The notes beneath the pieces were generated by a model. The model was not told where the DNA came from and searched no databases. It saw nothing but the letters and a program-made list of their open reading frames with translations. The position numbers and the translations under genes are program-made. Positions 11,379 through 24,350 of a stretch of 64,000 bases of DNA are shown piece after piece. Location: NCBI RefSeq assembly GCF_020379485.1, contig NC_063450.1, positions 45,040,681 through 45,104,680 on the forward strand, given 5' to 3'. Source of the stretch: Brassica napus (taxonomy: Eukaryota; Streptophyta; Magnoliopsida; Brassicales; Brassicaceae). Numbering within the stretch: the stretch's first letter is position 1; the number at the start of each line of letters is the position of its first letter.

Positions 11379-12896
11379 CTGAAATCATTATTCAAAACAG
11401 GTCTTAATCAAGTAATCTTTTTGAAATTTTTCATGCTTCATATCAATGCCACACACGGACCAAAAGAAAAAAAAATTCTAAATGATGCATTTTCTTAAAA
11501 CCATACGGTTTAAGGTGTGGATCAATGTATTTTTCAGATTTAAGGTCCTCTTATTTCAAACACAAGGTTTCAAGGCCTTTAGGGATTCTATCTTAGATGA
11601 TCAGGAAAATGTTCCATATTTTCTTCATCCCATTGGATCGGATCATTTAGTATAATGATTTTTTTTTCAGTTCAGATCAGATTTCTTGAAAACTATGAAT
11701 GATCTATATCCCTAACAGTCGAGATTTCATGTTCCGTATGCAATATTAGTATGCAAACAATATGCAATCAAGCAAACCAATTCAATCATGAAATCAGGTT
11801 AGGGTTTTCGAAAAATATACCATATATTTATTATTATTTTTTTTTTTTTTTTCGAAAAACAATCAAATCAGAAATTATTGTGACTTAAAAAAAAATCAGG
11901 AAGATTTGATTTATTCAAGCAATTTATTATATACTTTTCGATTTAAAAATAAATATATTTTCTCAGATATATCTCTGATATTTCGATTTTAAATATTAAA
12001 AAAAATATATTTTTTTTCAATCCTAATCAAGTTCTAGTCGTTATCAATCATCAGAAAACAAATTTCTCAGACAAGAACAGGAGGTAAAACCTCGGATTAA
12101 TTTATGAATCCATGATCAGATTTTCAAAAAAAATTATGTAACATGCAGTCCTTAACAGTTCTAGTTGATTCATATCAGATAAGAACATTAAACAGGACAA
12201 TAATGATAAGTTTAAACAAGTAACAGTCGGTTTCTTTCAACATATAGCAGTCAAATTTAAAAAAAAAAATTGTTTCTTTCAATCCAAAATAGTTCTAATG
12301 TGAAACTATCATCAGGAAAAGTTTTAAACAATTTTAAAATCAGTTTCAGATTAAGAACAGGTTCAAAACAAGTTCAGGTTCGAGATTTTAAAGAGTTTAT
12401 GGCTTTTGGTTTTATTTTATTTGCAGAGACATGTTGCTAAATATAGCTACATGGCTGCGGATGGGGGTATTTAATACTTTGTGGGTTTTAGATGAGTTTT
12501 CGATGATACCTGAAAACTTTTGATGGGTTGATCGGTCTATCAGTTAGAGATCTTCCTGGTTAGCTGATGGATTGCTCGGAATTATTGTTTTTGTTGCTGC
12601 TTGTTGGAAGAGGAGACTGGTATATGGTTGAGAGAGATTTTGGTTTCTGGAACAAATTTTCCGCCTGTATTGTAGCTGAGCGTGAGGGCGCGTCCGAACT
12701 CCGATTGATGCGGGGTTAGCGGCGTTGGCTTCGTGCCGTCAAGAGCTTTAATTTGGTATCTGACTCGTCGTCTGGATCCTCCAGAGTTGAGAGATAGAGC
12801 TGTTTGAAGTTCGTCGAGAATTAGGGTTTTTACTGCTCGGATTTATTTTTGGTTTTTAGGGTTAGGGTTTATGAGAGCAACGTCGTGCTGATAACG

Positions 12897-13151
12897 TGTT
12901 GTAAATGAAGTGTTGGGGAAATACTTGTGTTATTATTACTGTCGACCAGAAGGTCCATATATATACAAGGTATTAGACCGTCATAAGGTCATGTTTATCC
13001 TAACAAGATAAGGATAAGGATAAACACTATATTACAGATATACATGAAATATATACTAGATAAACACATAGTCTCTGGTTGTCTTTGTCATGTCCCGGAT
13101 TGGGCCTACAGTACGGGCTGGTCCATGGTCGATGTCATTTAGTTTATAACA
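12897..13151 (-). repeat. 5' LTR of the Copia-type element
   Basis: This LTR is upstream of gag on the minus strand and so would carry the element's promoter. Both LTRs contain the tandem AAGGATAAGGATAA motif. It ends at the exact TACTC target duplication. Confidence 0.9.
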
Positions 13152-13156
13152 TACTC

Positions 13157-16088
13157 CTATTTCTGCTACTTTTCAACCAATCAAGTGAAAAATATTTAAA
13201 TCATTTTCTCGCCGGCAACTATTCATAAAGAGTAAAATGATTAGTGTTTTTTTTCTCTGGGGTTGTGTGGTAAAAAAATGTTACGTTGTATTTAACTTTT
13301 TCTTCTTTTAGTTACTCCATAATTTTTCACCCATTCCCTCTATTTTAATTACTCCTTTTTTTTTGGATCAACTATTTTAATTAATCCAAGTTACTCTAAT
13401 AACAACCAATCAAACCCTAAGGATATCAATAAAAACAATTAACATTACATATTCATTCATTTTGATAAATGGGACCCGGTTCGATCAATCAAGACCTCTG
13501 GCTGACCAACCTAACGTCAAACCGACAATTTCAATTTTGCGTAGGTCCAGTTTAACTGTTTTTTTAACCGAGAAAACTATTTTTTTCACGAGGGACTTGT
13601 TCGACACTATTTCTACGACAGTAAATTTCCTTAAAAGGCAATCGTGTAGTATTTCTACAGCTTTGCTTTTCACATCTGAACTGTGTTAAAATTACTCAAA
13701 AATATAATCTGAAAACTACGGCCGAATTAGACATGTTATTTTTGAAAGACATGTCTTACTAAACTTTATACCGTGATTCTTTTCACCAATATTAAAGATG
13801 AGACAGAAAGTAACATTTTCCATCTGTTTTCTGGAACTGTTATATATCAACAAAAATATTTATTCTACTTTTCTAGAAAAAAGTCATGAATCTTATCATT
13901 ATTTCATAAAATTATAAATTCTATATAGTATTATATATACTCGGTTTTGTTATATACTCCCCCTATTTCATAATATATAACTATATAATATATAATGTTA
14001 TGGATGAAAGTAAAAAAGTTTAATTTATGTAAAATAATTTAACCAATCATTAACAAGACTATGAATTATATCTAGTTAAACAGTTTTCAATAAAATTAAA
14101 GCTACAATAAAAACTCTATAAATTAATAATTTTTAGACTATGATATTTTAGTAATTTATAAAAAAGTGTCTTTTATTTAGTTTTTATATTAAATATATAT
14201 TGTTTTATAAAATAAGAAAAACATTTGATTTTGTGTATATATATTAATTAAATTTTTGAATTTTGACATTCATATTGTTGTTATTATATCATTTGATGTA
14301 TATAAAATATGTGTCATAGAGTTTTTATATGGTTTTGGATATAATTTTACTAAAACTCATCAAAATATATTAAATGTTAAAAATATATAAATATAACTCC
14401 ATTGTGAATAGAAAACAAACAATATAATGGTTTGTTTATGCATATATAAAATATATATACAAATAATTATTAATTTATGGTTTAATGGTACCATATATTT
14501 AGATAGAATTGTCTAAAAAGTTATTATCTTATTATCTTATCAATTTGTGTCATTTATTGAACCGGTCCAACTTGGAACCGAAGAAATTTATTAATTTATA
14601 GTGTCACTTATTAATATATCAAGTATTAATTTATAGAGGTTCTTTTGTATATAGCTATGTAAAACATCTTATATTTTGAAACAAAATAAATCTTTGAAAA
14701 TAACATATATCATGAAACGGAAGGAATAAGATATTTTAAAAGTTTCTAAATAGTTTCAGTTCAATTGATTTTTCTCAAGTTCTTATGCAAAATTTATATT
14801 TATGTAATATGATGTGACTATTAAAACTTTAGTATTTTGTTATTAGTTAAAAATGTTCTTAAATAAAAAAATTATATAAAAATTTAAACGCATTTATGTT
14901 TTATTTAAATTCCTGTGCTTTTTTGGTAAACTAATGTCTATGCTTCTTAACCAAAACATATTTACAAGAGGATAAAAGTAACATCATTTTAGAATATCTG
15001 AGAAGGTCAATGAAATGGTGACTTCAGCAAATTTACGTGTCATCTTGTTACCTATCACCAATCTGGAATATTTCATTTTCCAGTTAGTTTGCTTTTCCGT
15101 TTATTAAAAGAAAATAGAAAGAAATCTTCTTCTTTTTTGACAAAAGGCTTTCTTCAATTATTGCTTAGATACCGTGCACAAAAAATATTGAATCTCGATA
15201 TCCACAAATAGAATTAATAATATTAAACTTTGGATGCTACCTAGCTATATGCCTCATTTTATTTTGGAGTATATAGTAAACTTATATATAATAATGAACA
15301 TAAATTTTCTTATAAGGGATCAGTTACATATAGGATAGCATAATATAAAATGTATTATACGCAAATGTAGATACTGCAAAAATGGATAATTGTGATTTTA
15401 AGTATCATCCCCTACAATTAATGTGGATAATTCAGTGTAATAAAACTGAATCATTGTGAATCTAACCAAGATAGAAAAATGTGACTTGATTTGAGTATAT
15501 TGTATAAATATTTTATTAATTTAAAAAAACTGTATTATACAAATATAGTTCAGTAGTAAATTAATCAAACAAAATAAAGCAAAACTGATTAGTTAAAATA
15601 TAGTAATATATAAAAATAGAGTTTTTCAAAGGATTTTCAAAAAATGATAATAATGTAATTATATAAAAATGATATAATATAAACACTAATCTAGATATGT
15701 CTATTAATAATATTTAAATATTTGAAGTTTTAGCTCTATAAATTTATTATTTTGTTTAAAGTTTCTTTTCATAGATTTTAAATAAAATAAGATTACTAAC
15801 TATAATTTATATACAGAAAAATGTAAACACATTTTGCTTGGAGTGTATATAATTAACAGTAGCAACTGTATATCTTATAATTCTTCTTTTACTTAGGGTG
15901 TATATCTTATTTTTAGAAAACTTGAATTTTAATGCAATAATAATCCAATACAAAATAAAAAAAAAATCTTACATACAGAAAACAATCAACTATTTATAGA
16001 ATGCCCCATGAGCCATGAGAGTGTAAGACCACGACAAACAAAATCAACATCATAATCATAATCATTCTACCTCCGACCACCAACAAAG
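13157..16088. other. AT-rich intergenic region, no gene recognised
   Basis: About 2.9 kb of strongly AT-rich sequence with short, unconvincing open frames. The 75-aa frame at 13462-13689 resembles nothing I know and overlaps a similar frame on the other strand. No terminal repeats with target duplications were found. Confidence 0.5.
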
Positions 16089-19000
16089 ATGGTGTTAGTA
16101 ATATCAGAGCCAATTAAGAGCCAATCAAAGACGGTATGTGTGATAGGCGCAGGACCATCAGGGTTAGTGTCCGCGAGAGAGCTCAATAAAGTGGTGGTGA
16201 TGGAGCAAAACGACGACGTAGGAGGGCAATGGCTATACCAACCAAACGTGGAAGAAGAAGATCCATTGGGAATAACTAAAACCCTAAAAGTCCATAGCAG
16301 CATTTACTCATCCGATCCTTGAGGTTGATTTCTCCGAGAGAGGTAATGGGTTTCTCTGATTTCCGATCACTGTTAAGGAAGGAAGAGACACTAGGAGATT
16401 TCCCGGTCATGAGGAGCTTTGGTTGTATCTTAAAGATTTTGGTGAGGTGTTTGGGTTGAGAGAGATGATAAGGTTTAATGTTAGGGTTGAGTTTGTGGGG
16501 ATGGTGGATGATGATAAAGATGTTGATGATAATATGAAGAGATGGATGGTGAAAAGTGTAGAGAAGAAAACTGGTGAGGTTATTGAAGAAGTGTTTGATG
16601 CTGTTGTTGTTGCCTCTGGCCATTACTCTTATCCTAGATTGCCTTCCATTAAAGGTATATATGTGTGTGAATTGATCATTGTTTATATAATGCTACACCG
16701 TGTATGATTCCTAGATATAGACAGGAGGAATTCAAATTATTTGGAGTCCATGCAAATTTAATACTCAAAATTTTCTGTTGAGAAATTAGTTTTCATATCA
16801 GAAAGTTCGAAAAAGGATGGTGTTGTTTTAGGAATAGATTTGTGGAAGAGGAAGCAACTTCATAGCCATATATCTACAGGGTGCCTGATCCTTTTCGTGA
16901 TGAGGTGATGATAATTAATAGATAAAATTTGATGATACATATGTAATAATTAATGACGCACATGTTGTATAATGTATGATGCATTATGATAAATGTTAGG
17001 TGGTGGTGGTCGTTGGTTGCTCGATGAGTGGACAAGACATATCTATAGAGCTTGTGGAAGTTGCAAAGGAAGTTCATCTAAGTGCCAAATCACTTGACGT
17101 TCCTCCTGGCTTGGCTAAAGTCATTTCAAAACATCATAACTTCCATCTTCATCGTGAGGTACACTCACCATTACCATGTTAATTTCATATATATATACAC
17201 AGGGTTGGCTAACAAGGAGGACAAGCGGTGCGACCGCCTCGAACGCAAGCTTGTGTCCTCCGTATAATAATAATTAAGAGGTCCAATTTTTTTATAAATC
17301 CATATTTGTATATATAAAAAAATTATAAATATAATAAATAAAATTAAAAAGGGCACAAAATTATTTGATATGTATATAATTTTATTTTCATTACAAAATA
17401 TATAAAATATTACTGATTAAATTTTAAAAATATATTAAACATTATTTAATATAAATTTTAGAAGGTAAAATTCTTTTTTTGCCCTAGAACTCCTAACAAT
17501 ACTGAACCGGCCCTGTATATCCAATATACATTATTAAAGATTGTTCATATATTCGAATGGTTGTAGATTGAATCTCTAGAGGAAGACGGACGGGTCATTT
17601 TCGTTGATGGGTCTTGTATTGTTGCTGACACCTTTTTGTATTGTACCGGGTAAATTTATTTTCCATTCTTTTACATCATGGTAACTTAGTTTTTGAACTA
17701 TGTTATAAAAAGTTCAAAACGTATTTGTGGCCTTTAAAATATAATTATATACTAGAAGAATCAACGAAATATATATAATGCGGGACAAATAATTCTTATT
17801 ATATAAGTATATATCATTTATATTTTCGAATATACTACATTTTGATTAGTAAAAACCGCTTAGTGAACTATAAATATACATTATTGATATCCTTTATAAC
17901 ATTCGTAGAAATTGAAATATATGGCCATAATATCTAATATATATAGCATCAAATTATTGGCATATATATTTTTCTATGTTATGTTTCAACAGAGTTGAAG
18001 TATTATTAATTTTAAATGTTAAGAGTATATATCAACATGAGTGGACTACAAATCTTGTTAAAATTTCTTTCCACGACAAAGTCTTTTTCTTATCCCTATT
18101 TCTTGGGACCGAGTCAACCGACACCGATAGATTCATTCCAAAAAGGAAAAGTTAACATATATAAATTCCATTTAAAATAAACATTTGTTATGAACTTAGA
18201 ATAAACATTTTCCGTAAGTGTTTTCTAATCGCTATGATCCTAAAAATTGTTTTACAAAAACTTTTCTTTTTAAAAGTTACATGTTTTAAGTTTTTAGATA
18301 TTTTTTATTAGATAATAATGATATTACAAATTTTTAAAAATTAACTGAATTTAATGAAATATTATTGGTCAAAAATTATTTAAAATTGGTAAATACAGAA
18401 AATAATAAATTTATTATCAAAATTTAATATGTTTTTTGGAAATGTATAAAAACAGATAAAACATATAAACATATACTTCATCCGTTTTTTTTTAAATGTA
18501 TGTTATAGAGTCTTCACAAGTATTAAAAATATTTTAAATATTGATTATCAATGTATTATTTTTTATATTAAATACTTTTCATAATTTTTAACAAATAAAA
18601 TTTAAATAAGCACAATTATTGTTTTTAAATTTTACATTAACTAATGTATGTATTGAACATGTAAAATATATTTTTGAAATAATTTTTTTCTAAAACGTGG
18701 ATATCTTTTAAGAACAAATGAATTGTTTAACAAATTATTTTTGTTGGTTTAAGAAACGAATAAATGTGTGCCCACTTGGTTAGGTATTGGTACAAGTTCC
18801 CATTTCTTGAGAGTAAAGGAAGAGTTGAGGTTGATGATAATAGAGTTGGCCCACTCTTCGAACACACGTTCTCACCTTTCCTCTCTCCTCTCTCCTTTGT
18901 CGGAATCCCTCGAAAGGTAATACAATGCTTTTAGTCCGCTAAACACAAACCTAATCATATAGTATATGATTATCAATCAATCAATCTCCGGTTAACTCAA

Positions 19001-19520
19001 CGTTGATGTTACGAGATTTTGCAGTTGATAGGGTTTCCATTCTTCGAATCCCAAGCGAAATGGATCGCAAAGCTTTTGTCAGGCAAGACTTCACTTCCTT
19101 CCTTTGATGAAATGATGCAATCAATCTCCGAGTTCTACCTCGCCAGAGAAGCCGCCGGAATCCCTAAACGCAACACTCACGACATCTGCGATTTCAATGT
19201 ACGCAGTTTCACATTCTTTTTGGCCAGAGATCGATCATTATGATAATATTCATCTAAATATTTGTTTATTTCTTTACTATACATGGTGTTTACAGTATAG
19301 CGATAAATACGCGGACTACATTGGATTTCCACATCTGGAGGAATGGAGAAAGGAGCTGTGTATGTCGGCTTTATTGAACTCCATTGAAAATCTGGATACT
19401 TATCGAGATTCTTGGGACGACGATGATCTCCTTCAAGAAACCCTTATTTCACCCAATTCACTACTCCTTAGAAAGGTTTTAATGAAAGTTTCAATTTTAA
19501 TATCAATAAAATCACAAACT
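16089..19520 (+). pseudogene. FMO GS-OX-like flavin monooxygenase pseudogene, copy A
   Basis: Plant FMOs of this class S-oxygenate substrates such as methylthioalkyl glucosinolates, using FAD and NADPH. Homology covers the whole gene: exon 1 with the FAD motif GAGPSG (16089 to about 16655), exons at about 16829-16902, 17000-17158 (NADPH-type motif GCSMSG), 17568-17650, 18783-18916, 19022-19198 and 19297-19520. Against copy B, exon 1 has a 12-nt in-frame deletion after the FAD motif (loss of about KEGH). A 5-nt insertion near 16315 brings a TGA at once, and a single-base deletion follows near 16366. Near the 3' end an 11-nt loss changes the C-terminus. The segment resembling the FMO signature FxGxxxHxxxY is disturbed. 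Intron 3 carries a hAT MITE. It is the upstream member of a pair with 33826-37522 and matches the At5g61290 position. It cannot make a functional enzyme. Confidence 0.88.
17200..17515. mobile_element. hAT MITE in an intron of FMO copy A
   Basis: The terminal inverted repeats are CAGGGTTGGCT and CAGGGCCGGTTCAG (minus strand). The 8-bp flanks TATATACA (17192-17199) and TATATCCA (17516-17523) match at 7 of 8 positions. Internally it is AT-rich with no coding frame. Its ends match those of the element at 29769-30042, so both belong to one family. Confidence 0.8.
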
Positions 19521-19558
19521 TTTTCTTAGAAATTATTATGTTTTAACAAGACTTTAAA

Positions 19559-20083
19559 AGGAAATTCTCACAGATACCACATTTATAGTAACACTTTTCA
19601 TGTTTCCACTAATCATTTCTACCTTCACTTTTAATAAAGGGTAAAAGACACTTATACCGCTAGGTTTAACTAATTTAGACTTAGGGTTTAGAGTTGAGGG
19701 TGGGGCAGGATTTTTGAAATGTGAAATTTATGATTCTAATAAATATATAAATAAATACTTAAAAATATAAAAAAATTAAAAAAATAGTTTCAAACATAAT
19801 TTTTGATTTTCAAAAAGAAATTTTGAAATTTTCTATTTTTAAAAAATTCAAAAAAAAATTATAAAAAAGTTCGAATTTGAAAAGTATAATTCGAAAACAT
19901 AAAAAAAATATTTTTTTATTTTTTATTTTTTATTTATTTAAATAATGATTTATTATATATATAGATAACAAGTGTATAAGAGTCTTTTGCCACTTAATGA
20001 AGAATGTATTTTTGAAAATATACCTTTAGTGGTGGTAAAGATGAAAATTGGTACCATGAAAGTGGTAAACATAAAATTTCTCT
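19559..20083. mobile_element. Mutator-like MITE with 9-bp duplication
   Basis: The element is bounded by an exact GACTTTAAA repeat (19550-19558 and 20084-20092). Its ends, AGGAAATTCTCACAGATACC and the complement of GGTAAACATAAAATTTCTCT, are imperfect inverted repeats. The 9-bp duplication and long diverged termini point to Mutator-like ancestry. It lies just after the FMO copy A 3' end and shares its interior with 1-421. Confidence 0.8.
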
Positions 20084-20217
20084 GACTTTAAATGGTAAAA
20101 ATAAAAGTGAATTAATGGAATAAAAATGAATAATATATAAAATAAATTTATCACACTCATTTTTATTAAAATCATAGAGGAAACTTTTTTCTTAAAATAT
20201 CGAAGAAATAATCTTCC

Positions 20218-20874
20218 ACTAGGATAGTAACAAGCGCTTTGAAAGCGCGGAGTTATTTTTGTTAACAAATTTATTAATATATATGTTTGTTCACTAATAT
20301 GTTTAGGCATGCATGGCCTTTCGATTTTTGGTTTGCTTCTAGGTTATGTTTTTGATTTTCGCTTTGGTTCTGTTCGGTTGTGGCTTTGGTTTTCGATCAA
20401 TAAATATAGGAACCACTCGGTTGTTTATGAATATGATTTTTTTTTGCGTTTATTTATTTTGGTTTGGTTCAAATAACATTATTATGACCCGGAAAAAATT
20501 GAATTTAATTAATTCAAGCGTGTGGATCTGTATATGGATATGGAACTTTTAATCTTGACTCTAATTTAAGTCTGTATCTCTAAAATTTTCAATCTTGATT
20601 CTAATTCAATTAATCGGAAGAAATGTTGCAAAAAGGACTTATGTAAAATGTGTAATATACAGAATCTTACTTTAGTGCAACATTTGAAACATTTGCTTGA
20701 CATGTATCACATCGCCACACAATTTTTAATTGATTTTCCTGACTCTTCTCTAGTAATTTTGTCACCTTTATGTTGTATTTGCAGCATCTGAAGTAGTACC
20801 AAGGCCAATCGATATTGTTACTATATAAGTATATATAGTTTCTCTGACTCTGCCATTTCTCATATGTACTAAGA
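20218..20874 (-). mobile_element. Candidate short Helitron (minus strand)
   Basis: On the minus strand the 3' end is ..ATCCTAGT, preceded by a strong GCGCTTTCAAAGCGC hairpin, the hallmark of Helitron ends. The 5' end is proposed at TCTTAGTACATATGAGAAAT, preceded by A. The 3' end is convincing. The 5' end was chosen by resemblance and could be wrong. The interior is AT-rich and non-coding. Confidence 0.45.
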
Positions 20875-22109
20875 TATATTAGTCAAATACATGCACTCAC
20901 ATCCTTTATATATTAATCGAGGAGCACTACAACCTTTGTAGCCACGTGTCATCACCATAATGATTTTCAAATCCTTAAAAAATAGGTTGGTCCATCTAAA
21001 TATATATTATTTTTTTTATTAAATTAACTATCAAATTATTAGTAATGCATAAAAAAAATTTATTAAAAGCTACAGAATTACCTAATATGACTAATATATA
21101 TGTGTGTATATATATATACTAGGATAGGCCTGCCCGTAAGTAAAAAAATCTTTTATTTATTCTCAATTTGAAAATAATTTTAAAATATATTTATTATTCG
21201 ATTTTGTTATTTTATTTTAAAAACATATGTTTAACTAACTAAAAATCATTTTATTATGTCATTATTTTACATTTTTTAATACTAATATTGTTCAGAATTG
21301 CGGTAGAGATTCAGCATATAAGTTTTTTCTCTTTTATATATTTTAATTTTAATATATTTTTTCCCTTTTTACATTCTCTTTGAAATCTATTATTTTAAAT
21401 TATGTAAAAAGTAAACTTTACCTAGCATTTTTAATCAACTTAAAACATAACACATTATTGTTTAAAGATTTACACATTTTTTAAATTATCAAATAAACCA
21501 TATCAACCAAAGTAATTAGGACTTTTCAAAACAAATATTATAGTTTAGTCTTCAAGGTATAATTTTTTACACTGGTTTTATTATAGATATAATTAAGGTT
21601 ATGTACTTTATGTAACAATTTATAATTGAATTAACTGCTAACCAATTTAAACTATGGTTAGGATTTGGAAATAGCGGAAAGGAGTAAAATATTTGGGATG
21701 ACTTAACAACTCTAGGAACAGACATGGAGATTTGGACCTGTGTTGTGAGGATCCATAAGCAAATTATAAAAAAATGAATCTGTATATAACATGTAAAGGC
21801 ACTTCAATGAGGAGGTTAAGAAGTACTTTGCAGTTGCACATGTGAAAAATAGACAGCAAACAATATCTGAAAATAAACATGTGTTTGAATATAGAAATAA
21901 GAACTGAGAGAACCCCATGTGAGCCGTTTATTAATAGAGTATATGTAAACGGTGGTTGGAAGGTACACTCAGTTAGCTTACAGTGAAGAGAAGCACATGG
22001 CCATAAGAATTTGATTAGACGGTAATCTCGGGAATTTACAGTCTAGTAAGTGATAGTCTTGTGTTATTGCCACCATATAGATCCGGCTAACTTGTAGTAA
22101 AGCAAACAC

Positions 22110-23198
22110 AAATCATTATATAGGAAATAAGAAACAAAATCATATTCACATCTGAGTATACCTGCCAACCAGCTTCTATGCTAATAAGATATTGTCCGAA
22201 TAAGTCACTCAGGAACCATATTTGCGAGAAGATGAACTCGTTCTGCTTATTTATCTTTGGCTCCCACACATTTGTAGTTGCTTTAGCTCCATAGTTCTTA
22301 TCCACGTCCACATAAGTTATGTCATGCTCATGCTACAGTTCAAGAAACCAAAACAAAAAATACAAATGAGATCAAGAAACCAAAAAAAAAAAAACTTTGC
22401 TCATCTGGTGACCTCTTTGGTTAATGAGGCCAGGTTCAGCAGATTTAGGAAATGGGAGAATTCATTCCTTCTTCTTGCCATATTTTTTGAATGAACTTGC
22501 TCTCAAGAAATCATCTTCCTTTGTCCTCCTCATGGGAATGGTTCCTTCAAAACATTTACCACCATACTGATGTCATAACTGAGGGATATGTATGTCTTTC
22601 TTTTCCTGACTTTGTAGAAGACACTTTGTTGTCATCAAAGAATCCCTCTGGATAGTAGTTAGGCTTCATCTAAAGATGAAACTGCAAGTAAAGTAAACTA
22701 AACATCAGCACTTAGAACATAAATAAAAAGCCCAAATAAAATCAAGTAAACGATGTATTCATGTACCTGAATCTTGTGATTTTTGAGGAAAGGGTTATCA
22801 GAAGCTGGTTGTTTTGTGATAGGAACACATGCAGATACATCATCATCTGGGGCTGTTAATCATATCCAAAAGTTATAAACCCTTTTTAAAAAAAATTTAG
22901 ACACAATATGAACTTGGTTCAATTATAACAAAATAAACAAAACAAAAGGTATAATAAATCATCATGTGTAGTGTAGTATGAGAGAGAAATCAAGAATCAT
23001 GAGATTATGATACGTTCCAAAATCAACTCAAGCAGAAAAAAAATACTCAAAGAGAATAAGATGATAGATTTATCTAACCTGAATGATCTAGACGACAGGT
23101 TTGTTCAGCCTATTCAAATGCTTCTTCACTTTGAACTTCTGCTTAGATATGCCAAACCTTGCGGCTTAGGATAGTGAAAAGAACCTCCACAGCCATAA
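22110..23198 (-). pseudogene. Neprosin / DUF239-domain protein pseudogene fragment
   Basis: Neprosin proteins are secreted plant glutamic peptidases or their relatives, made with an activation peptide. On the minus strand the typical order is visible: a hydrophobic start (MAVEVLFTIL, 23198), the segment KFKVKKHLNRLNKPVV, then VPITKQPASDNPFLKNHKIQ, then MKPNYYPEGFFDDNKVS, KCFEGTIPMRRTKEDDFLRA, LPFPKSAEPGLINQ, and the start of the catalytic-type domain (AKATTNVWEP, NEFIFSQIW, SIEAGWQV). A TAG follows KPVV. Frameshifts separate the PNYYPEG and EGTIPMRR segments and the KKYGKKKE and LPFPKSAE segments. Remnant splice sites show that it was copied or moved as DNA, not retroposed. The C-terminal half of the domain is missing. 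It may have been captured by the Helitron around it. Confidence 0.75.
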
Positions 23199-24299
23199 AT
23201 ACAGTATGGAATTTTCAGTTAGCTTCTCCTTGCTAAGATGCATCCATAATAGATTTAAATGGTCTCAAGTTTTGGAAAGTTTAAACTCTGCAAGCAACTG
23301 GAAGATGATCTGGTGGTTACTCACCGAAATTGCTACAACACCCAAATCAGCGAGGATGAGAGAGGAAATCATCATTCTAATATGCAGAAGTTTGGATTAG
23401 TATGATTGGAGGAATGGAAAGATGCATTTGACGAAGGCAAATTCACCTGTTTATATCTGTAGATTCAGAGAACCAAAGAGAGTAGGTGATTCATTGAATG
23501 ATAAATCGTGGAAGTAGCGGAGAGAGGGAGTTAATTACAGCTTTAATGACAATGATTGCATGAAGAGGAGTTTCGTAACGGTGCCGCTTTCATAGCGTGT
23601 AAAGAAGAACTTCAAGCATTTCAACACTGGAACACAACAGTCGAAGACTTGACCCAACATGTCAACCAGAGGTTTTTCGGAGATAATTAATCACGTAAGG
23701 CAACTGGAGCTTTAAACTCTGTGGAAAATTAGTCGTTCTGCAACCCTAGGCAGAGGATAGTAGAGAAAGAGTTGAAGACGAAGACTGGTGGGCTCCAGTA
23801 ATATATTAGAAGACCGTTCATATATCTTTCGAAGCCCAAATAAGAAAGCAAAGTAGATGCAATAAGGAACGCACGGTAGTGAAACGGTGAGTTTTGTAAG
23901 TTGGGACAGGTGTCACGTTCACAGAGCTTGACTTTCTGAACTGTCTGCTGAGGTGGCGCGTCCTGGAGAGAGATAACTCTATTTTATATAATAAGATATA
24001 TGTCAATTAATGATTTTGAAAAATAAAGATTTGATAATAAGTTTTGTATCCTCCATCCTTTTTGTTTAATTTACATTATTAAAATAATTTAAACAATCAC
24101 ATTAACCATACAATACAAAATTTAGATTTTTTTTCTTATATGTTATATTTTGAATTTTTTAAAACGACTACAAATTTCTAAAACTGTTAAAAGACTTACA
24201 ATGAAAATTTTGTGAACAATTGTTTTACTTTTTTGTTATAAAAAGATACAAATGATCATAAAATCATATGAATATATATGAAGTATCATTTAATAAATA

Positions 24300-24350
24300 T
24301 TCATATTAAATAAATAAATAAATAAATATATATATATATATATATATTAA
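24300..24350. repeat. TAAA / TA microsatellite
   Basis: A short (TAAA)n run passes directly into a (TA)n run of about 20 nt. Confidence 0.8.

Larger units (their letters stand above)
7110..13151 (-). mobile_element. Copia-type LTR retrotransposon, gag-only and non-autonomous
   Basis: Two direct LTRs (7110-7365 and 12897-13151) with TG..CA termini enclose about 5.5 kb. The 5-bp target duplication TACTC is exact on both sides (7105-7109 and 13152-13156). The element reads on the minus strand. Just inside the right LTR is a TATCAGCACG stretch where the primer-binding site is expected; it partly resembles the Met-tRNA type TGGTATCAGAGC. Just inside the left LTR is a purine tract AAGGGGGAG, the polypurine tract. 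The only substantial protein is a gag-like frame at 10680-11378. The stretch between that frame and the polypurine tract (7366-10679) holds only short frames, and I recognise no integrase or reverse transcriptase. The two LTRs differ at only a few positions, suggesting a fairly recent insertion. Confidence 0.92.

Noticed and set aside
16067..16623. Minus-strand open frames over FMO copy A exon 1
   Set aside because: They are antisense shadows of the FMO coding sequence; the same shadows appear over copy B.
21117..21135. Additional Helitron 3' end (minus strand, CCTATCCTAGT)
   Set aside because: The hairpin before CTAGT is very weak and no matching 5' end was found.
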